From the NCBI GenBank assembly GCA_045531955.1, contig JAZSFC010000011.1, positions 24,438 to 88,437 on the forward strand: a stretch of DNA of 64,000 nt, in the 5' to 3' direction. This DNA comes from SIG299 sp045531955 (GTDB taxonomy: Bacteria; Bacillota; Clostridia; Lachnospirales; Lachnospiraceae). Of the stretch, positions 17,201-25,750 are shown piece by piece. The notes under the pieces are model-generated. The model searched no databases, had not been told where the DNA came from, and saw nothing but the letters and a program-made list of their open reading frames with translations. The first letter of the stretch is position 1. Every line of letters begins with the position of its first letter. A program made the translations under genes and the position numbers.

Positions 17201-19721
17201 CAATCCGGATGCTTCCAAAGCGGAAGCAGTTCTTGGCAACGGCATTAACGTATACTTAGCCGGGGACTCCACCGTAAAGGATTACTCCGGTAAAGGCATG
17301 AACCAGTCCAATAATTCTACGGAAGGTTCCTGGGGCGAATACTTCCAGACATTCTTTAACAAGGATTTAGTAACCGTTGTGAATTACGCAAACGGCGGCA
17401 GAAGTACAAGAAACTTCATCAACGAAGGCTCTTTAGACAAGATTGCGGAAACCATTAAGGAAGGTGACTATCTGTTCATCCAGTTTGGTCACAATGACTG
17501 CTCCAACGGTTCCGGTTACCTGGAAGACAGATATGTTCCGCTTGGAACTCCGGACGCTAACGGCGTATATCCGGTAACTGCAGGTGTGGAAGTGACAACA
17601 CCGGATTCCTTACAGTCTAAGTACGGCGACACATTCTATTCCTATGATTGTGGCGGTACCTTCAAATGGTATTTATTGCAGTATATTAACGTAGCAAGAA
17701 ATGCAGGCGCAATTCCTGTACTTGTTACTCCTGTATCCAGACTGTCCTTTGACAGCGACGGTTTCATTCAGGATAAGCATGACTCCACCGACGCTACTAC
17801 CGGTACTCAGGTAACCAGCGGTAATGCGTATGTGGTTGCAATGCAGCAGCTGGCAGCAGAAGAAGGCGTTCTTCTTATTGACGCGACAGCATTAACAAAA
17901 GACATGTATGAAGCAGCTTACAAGGCAGATGCAAATGCTAACGGCAATGCTTCTCCTCTTGCTAAGCAGGCTCTTTGCACCGGTGACAACACACACAGCA
18001 GTAAGCTAGGCGGTTTTGTAAGTGCAGCTTACATTGCGAAGGCACTTCAGGCGCTTGATTGCAATCTGGCATATGCAGTACAGGCCCCAAGTCAGGTAAT
18101 CGGTGAAAATCCAAACGGAACCAATGAATTCTCCGTAAACGGCAGCAGCAAGTTTAATGCTTATTCTGCAAACGCAGAAGGTCTGTTCACAGAAGACAGT
18201 GCATACTGGACAGGTGTTGGTCAGACTGTAATTGATGAAATTGCACTGGAGGCAGCAAAGATGAGTGGTGCGTATACCAAGTCCACTATGTGGGTAATCG
18301 GTGACTCCACCGTATGTGGCTTTAACGATGGTTATTTCTATCCTCGTTATGGTTACGGCACACAGTTACTGGAATATTTCGATGAGGCTAAGTTCGAAGT
18401 TCAGAACCTGGCTCTGTCCGGCAGAAGCTCCTTAAGCTTCCTTGCTGAGGCAAATTATAAGACCTTAATTGATGGTATGCAGAAGGGTGATGTGCTCATC
18501 ATCGGTTTCGGTCATAACGACGAAAAGGCAGAAGAAGCAAGATACACCAATCCAAACGGTGATTACAAGACAGCAGGAAGCTTTGCAAACAACCTGTATG
18601 AAAACTATGTAAAGATTGCAAAGGATAAGGGCGTAACCGTTATTCTTTGTACACCAATCGTAAGACGTTCCGCAACCGGCGAATGGAAGAATTCCGAACT
18701 GCACATTACAACAACCAGTGGTCAGTTCGAAGGTGGCGACTATGCCGCGGCAATCATTAAACTTGGCCAGGACACCAATACAGCAGTAGTAAATATGACT
18801 GCTCTTACCAAAGAAGTTTATGATTCCCTCGGTGCGGATGAAACCTTAAACTTACATGCATGGCTTTCTTCTAAGCCTGGCAGTGTAGACAACACCCACA
18901 CCAACATCTGGGGCGCTAAGTACAATGCTTACCTTCTGGCAAAGGCAGTAAAAGCATTGAACCTTAGCGGTATCTCTGAGTATGTAAAGAATGTGGATGC
19001 AGCCCCTGCAAAGGCAGACCATCTGGTATCCAATCCGGATTATGTAGAGCCTACCTATGACAGCAGTGCTCTCGCACAGAGTGAAATCTGGCCGGACTAC
19101 GGTATCTTTAAGGGAACGGTATTCGGTGATGTGGGTGGTACACCAAGCACCAAGAATCAGATTCTGGAAACTGACGCAAACGGTAATATGCACATTGCTG
19201 TAATGAACAACAAGGGTAAGATTTCTTCTTCCACGGATGGCATTGCAATGTACTATTATAAGCTCCCTGCAGACGCAAGCTTCACCTTAACTGCAGATAT
19301 GACTATCAATGCATTTGATATGAATAATCAAGTGGCATTCGGTCTGATGGTAAGAGATGCGATGTATATTGACACAAATTCCAAGGACTCCAATGGCGAT
19401 AGTGTTAATGCAGCATTCTTTAAGGTGGCAGACGGCGGTTGGAACGGTTACGCCCGTAAGGACGGTGTTCTTACCAGCGGCGGTAAGCTGTCCAGGGAAT
19501 ATACAGCGGGAGAAACCGTAACCTTAGTTCTGTCCGGCACAGCGGATGGCTATTCCACCAAGATTGGAAATGAGGAAACCGTTTCCGGCGGCTTCGACTT
19601 TAAGCTTACCAACTTTGATGCAGATTACGTTTACGTAGGTATGTTTGCTGCAAGAAATGCGGATGTAACCTTCAGTAATATCAAGCTGATTGTAAACGGC
19701 AAGGAAGTAACAATTAAGTAA
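14205..19721 (+). CDS. Giant lipoprotein: pectin methylesterase with two SGNH acetylesterase-like domains
   Basis: 1838 residues. A signal peptide ends in lipobox MAGC, so the mature protein should be anchored outside the cell. A Pro/Thr linker (about 30-80), a possible carbohydrate-binding region (85-270) and beta-repeat modules (270-530) follow. The pectin esterase domain (about 540-885) has Gln716-Asp717, Asp737 in GNTDFIFG and Arg804-Trp806 in GRPWG. Two SGNH/rhamnogalacturonan acetylesterase-like domains have Ser1022 and Ser1368 in GDST, FGHND, and DNTH motifs. A concanavalin-like C-terminus (about 1630-1838) may bind sugar. It would strip methyl and acetyl groups from pectin. Confidence 0.92.
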   Translation: MMKKLTKKLAMLLAVTMVAGLMAGCNGKTDAEATPTPTQGLEQPADPTATTAPTETPVPTEEPKATATPFPTPAPITVEKRNIDVWDFGGVQETDALYKNNITAADWDAYADLAEGGTFSNDGTVSFGDLTLNYKAKDRLFSGTSVKNYGSNGLAQTAHEDGYTADGMYYCNGTGGDNRRYMTLANVKAGDKILVYMGAHNAADDVLYFQYMGEGGTQLEEHAYGQKIFSQHVFVAQYSGTYKIWTGTGAKPGYNRVVRIPGVTVTGYIDNAGFDIAGTTLKFVNNTTNAVTEVDAANGSFAAILAPGFEYTAVLSGINGVGFTNDSKFVTVADADVANGQISTTLVVEAKSIYAYTGKITGFAADYDTSKLAVKLMAPADSTYNDVDLTINADLTFTASLEPDVEYTLVLSGVNDYEIVSSVTIQDNQAKNEDIQVATKAVYDVTGGFLGCEAKDVTAIKFVNEEDAYEYAGTLSADGYSVSLRDGAYSVVITSGVYTTSTHVVVEGKAVAKDVMAVPVDKTVAALTRVDKLYVGYADKDNNYVTVGEAVAAAAAMNPTSEAERIVISIAPGTYREQVTIDTPYITLVNEGDGEVLLTWYYGIGYKYYSADKNGYYDAECAYDKYAKNGPANWGYAVKVNKTATAFRAENIVFENSLNRYITDEEIEDGVEADTINFDRKYGADVTSKAATERGVALYVAADQAEFKNCSFLSSQDTLYTACDAYFKNCYIEGNTDFIFGSGDVVFDACEISLYGYSTGGVAGYITAARTDSSTSGTENGYLFRNCVVTADNLPATPGYHFGRPWGADAKVRFENTKLASLDLISKEGWTQMSGNAPENANFAEYDTMELSGMSSDLSGRVAGTVAEGPLSFDYAAWLGFTPNYAVAADNKVKFTTAPYIVDNGDINAPKPGHTLTVAYSLGEANDANDCSIIKWYRVAGSEETLVKLSSAVVDDTYQITAEDIGAKIRVVVIPMNINNVEGEAANYTVEEKVREGYDNPDASKAEAVLGNGINVYLAGDSTVKDYSGKGMNQSNNSTEGSWGEYFQTFFNKDLVTVVNYANGGRSTRNFINEGSLDKIAETIKEGDYLFIQFGHNDCSNGSGYLEDRYVPLGTPDANGVYPVTAGVEVTTPDSLQSKYGDTFYSYDCGGTFKWYLLQYINVARNAGAIPVLVTPVSRLSFDSDGFIQDKHDSTDATTGTQVTSGNAYVVAMQQLAAEEGVLLIDATALTKDMYEAAYKADANANGNASPLAKQALCTGDNTHSSKLGGFVSAAYIAKALQALDCNLAYAVQAPSQVIGENPNGTNEFSVNGSSKFNAYSANAEGLFTEDSAYWTGVGQTVIDEIALEAAKMSGAYTKSTMWVIGDSTVCGFNDGYFYPRYGYGTQLLEYFDEAKFEVQNLALSGRSSLSFLAEANYKTLIDGMQKGDVLIIGFGHNDEKAEEARYTNPNGDYKTAGSFANNLYENYVKIAKDKGVTVILCTPIVRRSATGEWKNSELHITTTSGQFEGGDYAAAIIKLGQDTNTAVVNMTALTKEVYDSLGADETLNLHAWLSSKPGSVDNTHTNIWGAKYNAYLLAKAVKALNLSGISEYVKNVDAAPAKADHLVSNPDYVEPTYDSSALAQSEIWPDYGIFKGTVFGDVGGTPSTKNQILETDANGNMHIAVMNNKGKISSSTDGIAMYYYKLPADASFTLTADMTINAFDMNNQVAFGLMVRDAMYIDTNSKDSNGDSVNAAFFKVADGGWNGYARKDGVLTSGGKLSREYTAGETVTLVLSGTADGYSTKIGNEETVSGGFDFKLTNFDADYVYVGMFAARNADVTFSNIKLIVNGKEVTIK

Positions 19722-19746
19722 GTACCCTCCAATTTGGATATCATAT

Positions 19747-19783
19747 AAAACTACGCAGTGGCTGGCACCGTTGCGTAGTTTTT
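19747..19783 (+). terminator. Terminator after the pectin esterase
   Basis: AAAACTACGCA and TGCGTAGTTTTT arms, 14-base loop, then a T-rich tail. Confidence 0.85.
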
Positions 19784-19815
19784 CTTTTCAGGACTATTAT
19801 TTTTAAATTTAGGGC

Positions 19816-19844
19816 TTTCACAGACAGGGAGGAAGTGGTATACT
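19816..19844 (+). promoter_or_regulatory. Promoter of the DMT transporter gene
   Basis: TTTCAC (19816-19821), 17 bases, TATACT (19839-19844), preceded by GTGG. Confidence 0.5.
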
Positions 19845-19887
19845 TAAGAGTTGTACGTTAAAGTTTATCTGAGAGGATTTAAGAAAA

Positions 19888-20778
19888 ATGACGCAGAAGA
19901 AAAAGCAACCGGCAACTTTTTTTGCCATTCTGGCGGCAGCGTTATATGCCATAAATGTACCGTTATCAAAGCTTTTATTGGAACATGTTGGAACCACGAT
20001 GATGGCATCCTTTTTGTATTTGGGAGCAGGGCTTGGCTTGCTTGGAGTCGGTCTTTTCCAGAAGGCTTCCGGTAAAGCACAAAAACAGGAACGCCTGACA
20101 AAGAAGGAATTACCATATACAATAGGCATGGTTGTGCTTGATATTTTGGCACCGATTTTTCTGATGATGGGTATTGCGAGAACGAATTCTGCCAATGTTT
20201 CATTGCTAAACAATTTTGAAATTGTGGCCACTTCCCTGATTGCGTTGTTCATTTTTAAAGAAAAAATTTCCAGATTGTTATGGGGCGCCATAGCTTTGGT
20301 GGTAGCGGCCAGTGTTATTTTAAGCTTTGAAGGTGCAGGGGCTTTTGTGTTCAATGAAGGCTCATTATTTGTACTTGCTGCCAGCATATGTTGGGGAATG
20401 GAAAACAACTGTACCAATAAAATCAGTCATAAAAGTGCTGTGGAAATTGTGGTAATTAAGGGGTGCTTTTCCGGTTTGGGCAGTCTGATTGTTGCATTTA
20501 TCATAGGCGAAAAACTTCCGGCAGTAAAATGGATGCTTCCGGTATTACTGTTGGGATTTGTAGCATATGGTCTAAGTATTAATTTATATATCCGCGCCCA
20601 AAGCAGTCTTGGTGCGGCAAAAACCAGTGCTTTTTATTCCGTGGCACCATTCCTTGGCGTAGCATTCAGTATGTTACTTTTGGGTGAGCGTCCGGGTGTG
20701 CAGTTTTATGTGGGCTTATTGATTATGGCAGTCAGCACGGTGCTGATGATAAAGGATACCTTGCGGGAAGCGGCATAG
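19888..20778 (+). CDS. DMT-superfamily (EamA) transporter
   Basis: 296 residues with about ten hydrophobic segments arranged as two EamA repeats: the first half ends in an AAASVILSFEG-like region, and the second begins near ICWGMENNCTNKIS. The conserved Glu in SICWGMEN and the repeat-closing segments SVAPFLGVAFSMLLLGE fit the family. Members export metabolites or drugs across the inner membrane. Substrate unknown. The MATE gene follows 50 bases later on the same strand. Confidence 0.88.
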   Translation: MTQKKKQPATFFAILAAALYAINVPLSKLLLEHVGTTMMASFLYLGAGLGLLGVGLFQKASGKAQKQERLTKKELPYTIGMVVLDILAPIFLMMGIARTNSANVSLLNNFEIVATSLIALFIFKEKISRLLWGAIALVVAASVILSFEGAGAFVFNEGSLFVLAASICWGMENNCTNKISHKSAVEIVVIKGCFSGLGSLIVAFIIGEKLPAVKWMLPVLLLGFVAYGLSINLYIRAQSSLGAAKTSAFYSVAPFLGVAFSMLLLGERPGVQFYVGLLIMAVSTVLMIKDTLREAA

Positions 20779-20828
20779 CAGAATAATTATAAAAAGACAG
20801 AAGTAAACAGACGAGAAAGGCGTTAGCT

Positions 20829-22196
20829 ATGAAAACAAAAGAACAGGTCGGAACCTTATTTTCCGGAAAAGATTTAAAAAAGTTAATTGTACCATTGATT
20901 ATAGAGCAAACCCTTGCCATGACAGTCGGGATGGCAGATACCATGATGATTGCAACCAGAGGTGAGGCGGCCATGTCCGGTGTCTCTATTGTAGACTCTA
21001 TTGCGGTGCTGATGATTGGTTTGTTCAGTGCGCTGGCTACCGGCGGTGCCGTGGTGGCATCCCAGTTTATTGGACATAAGGATGTAAAAAAGGCCTGTCG
21101 TGCAGCGAATCAGCTGGTGGTAGCCATGGGAAGTATGGCACTGTTTATTATGGCGATTGCCTTGATTTTTAACAAGCAGATTCTTCAGCTGATTTACGGT
21201 ACGGTGGAAGCGGATGTTATGGGATATGCCCGTACCTATTTTTACATATCGGCAGCATCTTTTCCGTTTCTGGCACTTTATAATGCCGGAGCGGCCCTGT
21301 TCCGAGCTATGGGAAATTCTAAGATTTCCATGAAGGTTTCCCTGGTGATGAATGGTATCAATGTGGCGGGAAATGCCTTTTTCTTGTTTGTCATGAACAT
21401 GAGCGTGGAAGGCGTCGCCTTGGCGACCCTGATTTCCCGTATTGTGGCGGCAATTATAATTATGTTGTTAATCCGCAGACCAATCAATTTAATCCACATC
21501 GACCCGCATTTCCGCTTGGGCTTTGACTGGAAAATCATTAAGAGAATTCTTGCCATCGGTGTACCAAACGGTTTGGAAAACAGTGTGTTCCAGATTGGCA
21601 AGCTGATGGTACAGGGAATTACGGCAAGCTTTGGTACCACGGCCATTGCAGCTAACGCTATGGCAAATACCATTGCCAGCGTAGCGGTTATTCCGGGCAG
21701 TGCCCTCGGCATGGCCATGATTACCATTGTAGGTCAGTGTGTGGGTGCGGATGATGAGCGGCAGATGCGCTACTACACAAAGAAATTATTGCTGATTGCC
21801 TATGCTGCGTTATTTGCCCTTAATGTGGTAGTAATGCTTGGATTAGACGGTCTCATTTGGATTTACAATCTGGAGCCTGCCACCGGCGAAATTGCAAGAC
21901 AGCTGATTACACTGCATACTATCTGTACTATTTTGGTTTGGCCGTTGTCTTTTGTGCTGCCAAATGCCCTGCGTGCAGCAAACGATGTAAAGTTTACCAT
22001 GATAGCATCTATGGTTTCTATGTGGACCTTCCGCATCCTGTTCAGTTATATTCTTGCTAAGGGCATGAACTTTGGCGTAGTGGGCGTATGGATGGCCATG
22101 TTTATTGACTGGGGATTCAGAAGCTTATGCTTTGGGGTAAGATTCCTTCGTGGAGGTTACCGGAAGTTCAGTTTTGCATTGGAACGGATGCATTGA
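20829..22196 (+). CDS. MATE-family efflux transporter
   Basis: 455 residues with about twelve hydrophobic segments. MATE features: MVGMADTMMI in the first helices (here VGMADTMMIA), the paired halves, and GALFRAMGNSK in the loop after the sixth helix region. It uses a sodium or proton gradient to export cationic compounds. It follows the DMT gene with AGAAAGGCG upstream of the ATG. Substrate cannot be inferred. Confidence 0.92.
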   Translation: MKTKEQVGTLFSGKDLKKLIVPLIIEQTLAMTVGMADTMMIATRGEAAMSGVSIVDSIAVLMIGLFSALATGGAVVASQFIGHKDVKKACRAANQLVVAMGSMALFIMAIALIFNKQILQLIYGTVEADVMGYARTYFYISAASFPFLALYNAGAALFRAMGNSKISMKVSLVMNGINVAGNAFFLFVMNMSVEGVALATLISRIVAAIIIMLLIRRPINLIHIDPHFRLGFDWKIIKRILAIGVPNGLENSVFQIGKLMVQGITASFGTTAIAANAMANTIASVAVIPGSALGMAMITIVGQCVGADDERQMRYYTKKLLLIAYAALFALNVVVMLGLDGLIWIYNLEPATGEIARQLITLHTICTILVWPLSFVLPNALRAANDVKFTMIASMVSMWTFRILFSYILAKGMNFGVVGVWMAMFIDWGFRSLCFGVRFLRGGYRKFSFALERMH

Positions 22197-22212
22197 GTTA
22201 CAGGAGGTAGAG

Positions 22213-22734
22213 ATGATATATATAATCAGTGGTCCGTCCCATACGGGGAAAACAAATCTGGCACAGAAGTTGATGATAAAATATCAGATTCCGTATATTT
22301 CCATGGACCATGTAAAAATGGGAATCGTACGTGCCGGACTGGTACCAAATTATGTGGAGCAGGATGAAAAAATGCAGGAGGTTCTCTGGCCGGTTATTCG
22401 GGAAATGATAAAAACTGCTATTGAAAATGAGCAGAATATGATCATTGAAGGTTGCTATCTTCCGTACGACTGGAAAGAAGATTTTGAAGATGAGTACTTA
22501 GAGGATATCCGCGGGATTTATCTTGTAATGTCGCCGGAATATATTGAAAACCATTTTGAAGATATCCGAAAGTTCGCCCATGTGATAGAGAACCGTGGTG
22601 AGGACGAGGATTGTACCAAGGAATGGATTCTTGAAATCAACCGGGAGTGTTTGGAAGGTTGCAAAGAGTTTTGTTGTGAATATAAGCTGATTACGGATAA
22701 GTATGATGTGGATGAAACTCTTTTTGAAAAATAG
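22213..22734 (+). CDS. Small P-loop kinase-like protein
   Basis: 173 residues with Walker A GPSHTGKTNLA at the N-terminus and an Asp in ISMDHVKMG, typical of small metabolite or nucleotide kinases. The ATG at 22213 is chosen for AGGAGG 7 bases upstream and because the P-loop then lies at residues 7-14; the longer frame overlaps the MATE gene. Substrate unknown. It is the last gene before the purine salvage pair. Confidence 0.75.
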   Translation: MIYIISGPSHTGKTNLAQKLMIKYQIPYISMDHVKMGIVRAGLVPNYVEQDEKMQEVLWPVIREMIKTAIENEQNMIIEGCYLPYDWKEDFEDEYLEDIRGIYLVMSPEYIENHFEDIRKFAHVIENRGEDEDCTKEWILEINRECLEGCKEFCCEYKLITDKYDVDETLFEK

Positions 22735-22768
22735 GTTAGAGGAACGGTTATTATTTTCAACAAAGCAA

Positions 22769-22797
22769 CTGACAAATCGACAAATATATGATATAGT
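22769..22797 (+). promoter_or_regulatory. Promoter of the xpt-permease unit
   Basis: CTGACA (22769-22774), 17 bases, TATAGT (22792-22797) with TGA just upstream of the -10. The leader to the ATG is only about 24 bases, so no purine riboswitch fits. Confidence 0.6.
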
Positions 22798-22827
22798 AAT
22801 AGCAAAATTTTCTATTCGGGGGCTAAT

Positions 22828-23412
22828 ATGAATTTTCTTGAAGAACGTATTGTAAAAGACGGCGTAGTGAAGCCGGGAAATGTACTAAAGGTAGACAGTT
22901 TTTTAAATCATCAGATGGACATTCATTTGATGGATGAAATGGGAAAAGAGTTCAAGCGCCGTTTTGCGGACAAGAACATTACAAAGATTCTTACCATCGA
23001 GGCATCAGGTATTGCCATTGCCATGGCGGCAGCCCGCTATTTTGATGTGCCGGTGGTATTTGCAAAGAAGTCCTAGAGCATCAATCTGGACGGTGAAATG
23101 TATGTGGCAACCGTAGAATCTTTTACACATAAGAACGTAAATCAGGTGGTTGTTTCTAAAAAGTTCCTGAGCGCGGATGATCACGTACTCATTATTGACG
23201 ATTTTCTTGCAAACGGATGTGCACTGCAGGGACTTATTTCCATTACGGAATCCTCCGGTGCAACGGTGGAAGGCATTGGTATTGCCATTGAAAAAGGCTT
23301 CCAGGTAGGCGGACGTGTTATCCGTAATCTGGGCTATCACTTGGAATCCCTTGCCATTGTAGAATCCATGGACGATGTTAACGGAACCGTGCAGTTTAGG
23401 GAACAGGAGTAG
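22828..23412 (+). pseudogene. xpt: Xanthine phosphoribosyltransferase interrupted by an in-frame amber codon
   Basis: The frame from ATG 22828 to TAG 23410-23412 spans 194 codons of a normal Xpt, but codon 83 is TAG (23074-23076). It lies between VVFAKKS and SINLDGEMYVATVESF, where homologues have Lys, so a single AAG-to-TAG change explains it. Everything else looks intact, including the PRPP loop VLIIDDFLANGCA. The enzyme converts xanthine and PRPP to XMP. The permease gene starts 5 bases after the final stop, so the unit is otherwise conserved. Options are a recent nonsense mutation, amber suppression, or sequence error. Confidence 0.88.
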
Positions 23413-23416
23413 AGCC

Positions 23417-24742
23417 ATGGAAAAGAAAACAAAAGAGACTTCAATGGATAATATTTATTCCTTAAACGGAAAGGTGCCGGTAGGAAAGGCTGTTCCGTTT
23501 GGTTTACAGCACGTGTTGGCGATGTTTGTGGCCAATATTGCCCCGATTATGATTGTGGCAGGTGTGTGCGGACTCAGTCCGCAGGATACGGCAAATCTGA
23601 TTCAGACGGCTATGATGATTGCAGGTGTCGGTTCCCTGGTACAAATTTTCGGTATCTGGAAAATAGGTGCCAGACTGCCGATTGTTATGGGTATCAGTTT
23701 TACCTTTGTTTCTATTTTCTGTTATGTAGGACCGCAATATGGTTACTCCGCAGTGATTGGTGCAGTAATTGTCGGCGGTCTGGTAGAAGGACTGCTTGGA
23801 TTTTTTGCAAAATACTGGCGTAAAATCATTGCCCCGATTGTGACGGCGTGCGTAGTTACTGCCATTGGTTTTTCCCTGCTTTCCGTAGGTGCAAATTCCT
23901 TCGCCGGCGGAAACGGCAGTGCAGATTTCGGTTCCTGGCAGAACTGGGTGTTAGGTACCTTTACTCTGGTGGCATGTATTGCCTTTAATTTACTGGCAAA
24001 GAATCATTGGAAGCAGTTATCCGTACTATTCGGTTTGGTTTGCGGATATCTTTTGGCCCTTTGCATGGGCATGGTGGATTTCTCTGCCTTGCAGGACGTC
24101 AGTGTTGTTGCCCTTCCAAAGATTTTACCGTATAAACCAACCTTTAATTTAAGTGCCATTATTTCTGTGGTTATGATTTTCCTGGTTTCCGCCACAGAAA
24201 CGATTGGCGATACTTCGGCGCTTACTTCCACGGCCCTTGGCAGAGAGGCAACTGATGAAGAAATTTCCGGTTCCCTGGCCTGCGATGGCTTTGTAAGCAG
24301 TATTTCTGCCCTGTTTGGATGTATGCCGATTACTTCCTTCAGCCAGAACGTCGGTTTAATTGCCATGACAAAGGTAATCAACCGATTTACCATTGCCACA
24401 GGCGCCATCATCATGATTGTTGCCGGTTTATTCCCGGCGGTGGGTGCCGTGCTTGCAACCCTGCCGGAAGCAGTGCTTGGCGGATGTACCATAATGATGT
24501 TTGGTACCATCGTAGTCAGCGGTTTGCAGATGATTGGAAACTGCGGCTATTCCCAAAGAAACATTACCATTGCCGCGCTGTCCTTAAGCATTGGTATCGG
24601 TTTCACCCAGGTGCCGGAGATGTTCGCTATTTTCCCTGAACTGATTCGTACCATTTTTGCTGAAAACTGCGTTGCCGTAGTATTTGTGGCAGCGATTATT
24701 TTAAATCTGGTAATGCCAAAAGAGAAAGAAGCAACAGAATAA
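23417..24742 (+). CDS. Xanthine/uracil permease (NCS2 family)
   Basis: 441 residues, about 12-14 hydrophobic segments. The family imports nucleobases with protons. It begins near FGLQHVLAMFVANIAPI, has the ETIGDTSALT segment (family Glu and Asp for substrate) and a PITSFSQNVGLIAMT segment. Placed directly after xpt, xanthine is the likely substrate. The ATG at 23417 is 5 bases past the xpt stop, with GAACAGGAG inside the end of xpt as its ribosome site; the longer frame to 23375 would overlap xpt. Confidence 0.9.
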   Translation: MEKKTKETSMDNIYSLNGKVPVGKAVPFGLQHVLAMFVANIAPIMIVAGVCGLSPQDTANLIQTAMMIAGVGSLVQIFGIWKIGARLPIVMGISFTFVSIFCYVGPQYGYSAVIGAVIVGGLVEGLLGFFAKYWRKIIAPIVTACVVTAIGFSLLSVGANSFAGGNGSADFGSWQNWVLGTFTLVACIAFNLLAKNHWKQLSVLFGLVCGYLLALCMGMVDFSALQDVSVVALPKILPYKPTFNLSAIISVVMIFLVSATETIGDTSALTSTALGREATDEEISGSLACDGFVSSISALFGCMPITSFSQNVGLIAMTKVINRFTIATGAIIMIVAGLFPAVGAVLATLPEAVLGGCTIMMFGTIVVSGLQMIGNCGYSQRNITIAALSLSIGIGFTQVPEMFAIFPELIRTIFAENCVAVVFVAAIILNLVMPKEKEATE

Positions 24743-24751
24743 TTTTAACTG

Positions 24752-24782
24752 TGAGTCCTCCGGGTAACCGGGGGACTTTTTC
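24752..24782 (+). terminator. Terminator after the permease
   Basis: AGTCC-CCGG and CCGG-GGACT arms around GTAA, then TTTTT. Confidence 0.8.
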
Positions 24783-24823
24783 TGTGGATTTATGGGGAAA
24801 CTACTGTTATTGGGAGTGGGAAT

Positions 24824-24833
24824 GTGGTAGAAT
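24824..24833 (+). promoter_or_regulatory. Possible extended -10 promoter for the metalloprotease-like gene
   Basis: GTGG-TAGAAT, the same extended -10 word seen at other promoters in this window, lies 34 bases before the ATG at 24867. No clear -35. Confidence 0.4.
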
Positions 24834-24866
24834 GGAGGAAGGAAAGAAACCAATGGGAGGGTAGAA

Positions 24867-25727
24867 ATGATTCGGATAATTGATACATACGCAGATATTT
24901 CTTGCTTGTTTGATAATGGTAATTTCAACATGGAAACGTGGAAAACATACATAAATCAGATATATAGTAACTCCGCAGAACTGTTTCTTTCTGACATGAA
25001 GGAGTGTTTAGGTAACGAGAAGTATACCTATGAGAATGATATTTTACCAATCATCAACGAGGTGTGTGATAATACTAAGTTAGATATTCTGTATGGTTCT
25101 TTTTGTGAGGTTGTGAATCAACTGAATCAAAAAGTGCTTGATACATTTGGCAAAGAATTGAATGTGGATATTGTATTGTACATGGGCTTGTGTAATGGAG
25201 CCGGCTGGGTGACAAACATAAATGGCGTTGATACGGTTTTATTAGGTGTGGAAAAAATTATTGAACTGGACTGGTGTGACATAAATGCAATGTATGGTCT
25301 GATTTATCATGAATTAGGGCATGTGTATCAAAAGCAATATGGCACATTGGAGAGGACCTTCTCTGATAATAAAAGTGAGTTTCTATGGCAGTTGTTTACA
25401 GAAGGCATTGCTATGTACTTTGAGCAGGTGTTGGTGGGAGATTTGAATTTTTATCATCAGGATGTAAATGATTGGAAAGCCTGGTGTGACGAACATTTTC
25501 TTCAAATCAAAACCGATTTTCACAATGATTTAGACACGATGACCAGGCAGAACCAGAGATATTTCGGGGACTGGTGCCGATATCATGGAAATGGTGACGT
25601 TGGTTATTATCTGGGTGCACGATTTATTCAGTACTTGGTAAAGGAGCATTCCTTTGATGATTTGATTACCTACGATTTGCCTGTGGTAATGGAGTTATAC
25701 AGTGAGTTTATGGATAAATGTCATTAG
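24867..25727 (+). CDS. Putative zinc metallopeptidase (HExxH type), soluble
   Basis: 286 residues without signal peptide. The zincin motif HELGH lies near residue 149 in YGLIYHELGHVYQ, followed about 33 residues later by FTEGIAMYFE, which could supply the third zinc ligand (Glu). It resembles DUF2268-like predicted proteases of Firmicutes. Start at 24867 behind GGGAGG. It is the first gene of a run of close-packed genes. Protease activity is inferred from the motif only. Confidence 0.7.
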   Translation: MIRIIDTYADISCLFDNGNFNMETWKTYINQIYSNSAELFLSDMKECLGNEKYTYENDILPIINEVCDNTKLDILYGSFCEVVNQLNQKVLDTFGKELNVDIVLYMGLCNGAGWVTNINGVDTVLLGVEKIIELDWCDINAMYGLIYHELGHVYQKQYGTLERTFSDNKSEFLWQLFTEGIAMYFEQVLVGDLNFYHQDVNDWKAWCDEHFLQIKTDFHNDLDTMTRQNQRYFGDWCRYHGNGDVGYYLGARFIQYLVKEHSFDDLITYDLPVVMELYSEFMDKCH

Positions 25728-25750
25728 GAACGAAAGAAAGGCGGTGCAGT

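Noticed and set aside
22735..22827. Purine riboswitch before xpt
   Set aside because: The promoter leaves only about 24 bases of leader, too short for an aptamer.
23074..23076. Pyrrolysine insertion at the xpt amber codon
   Set aside because: No pyl genes or downstream element are visible, and homologues have Lys; nonsense mutation is simpler.
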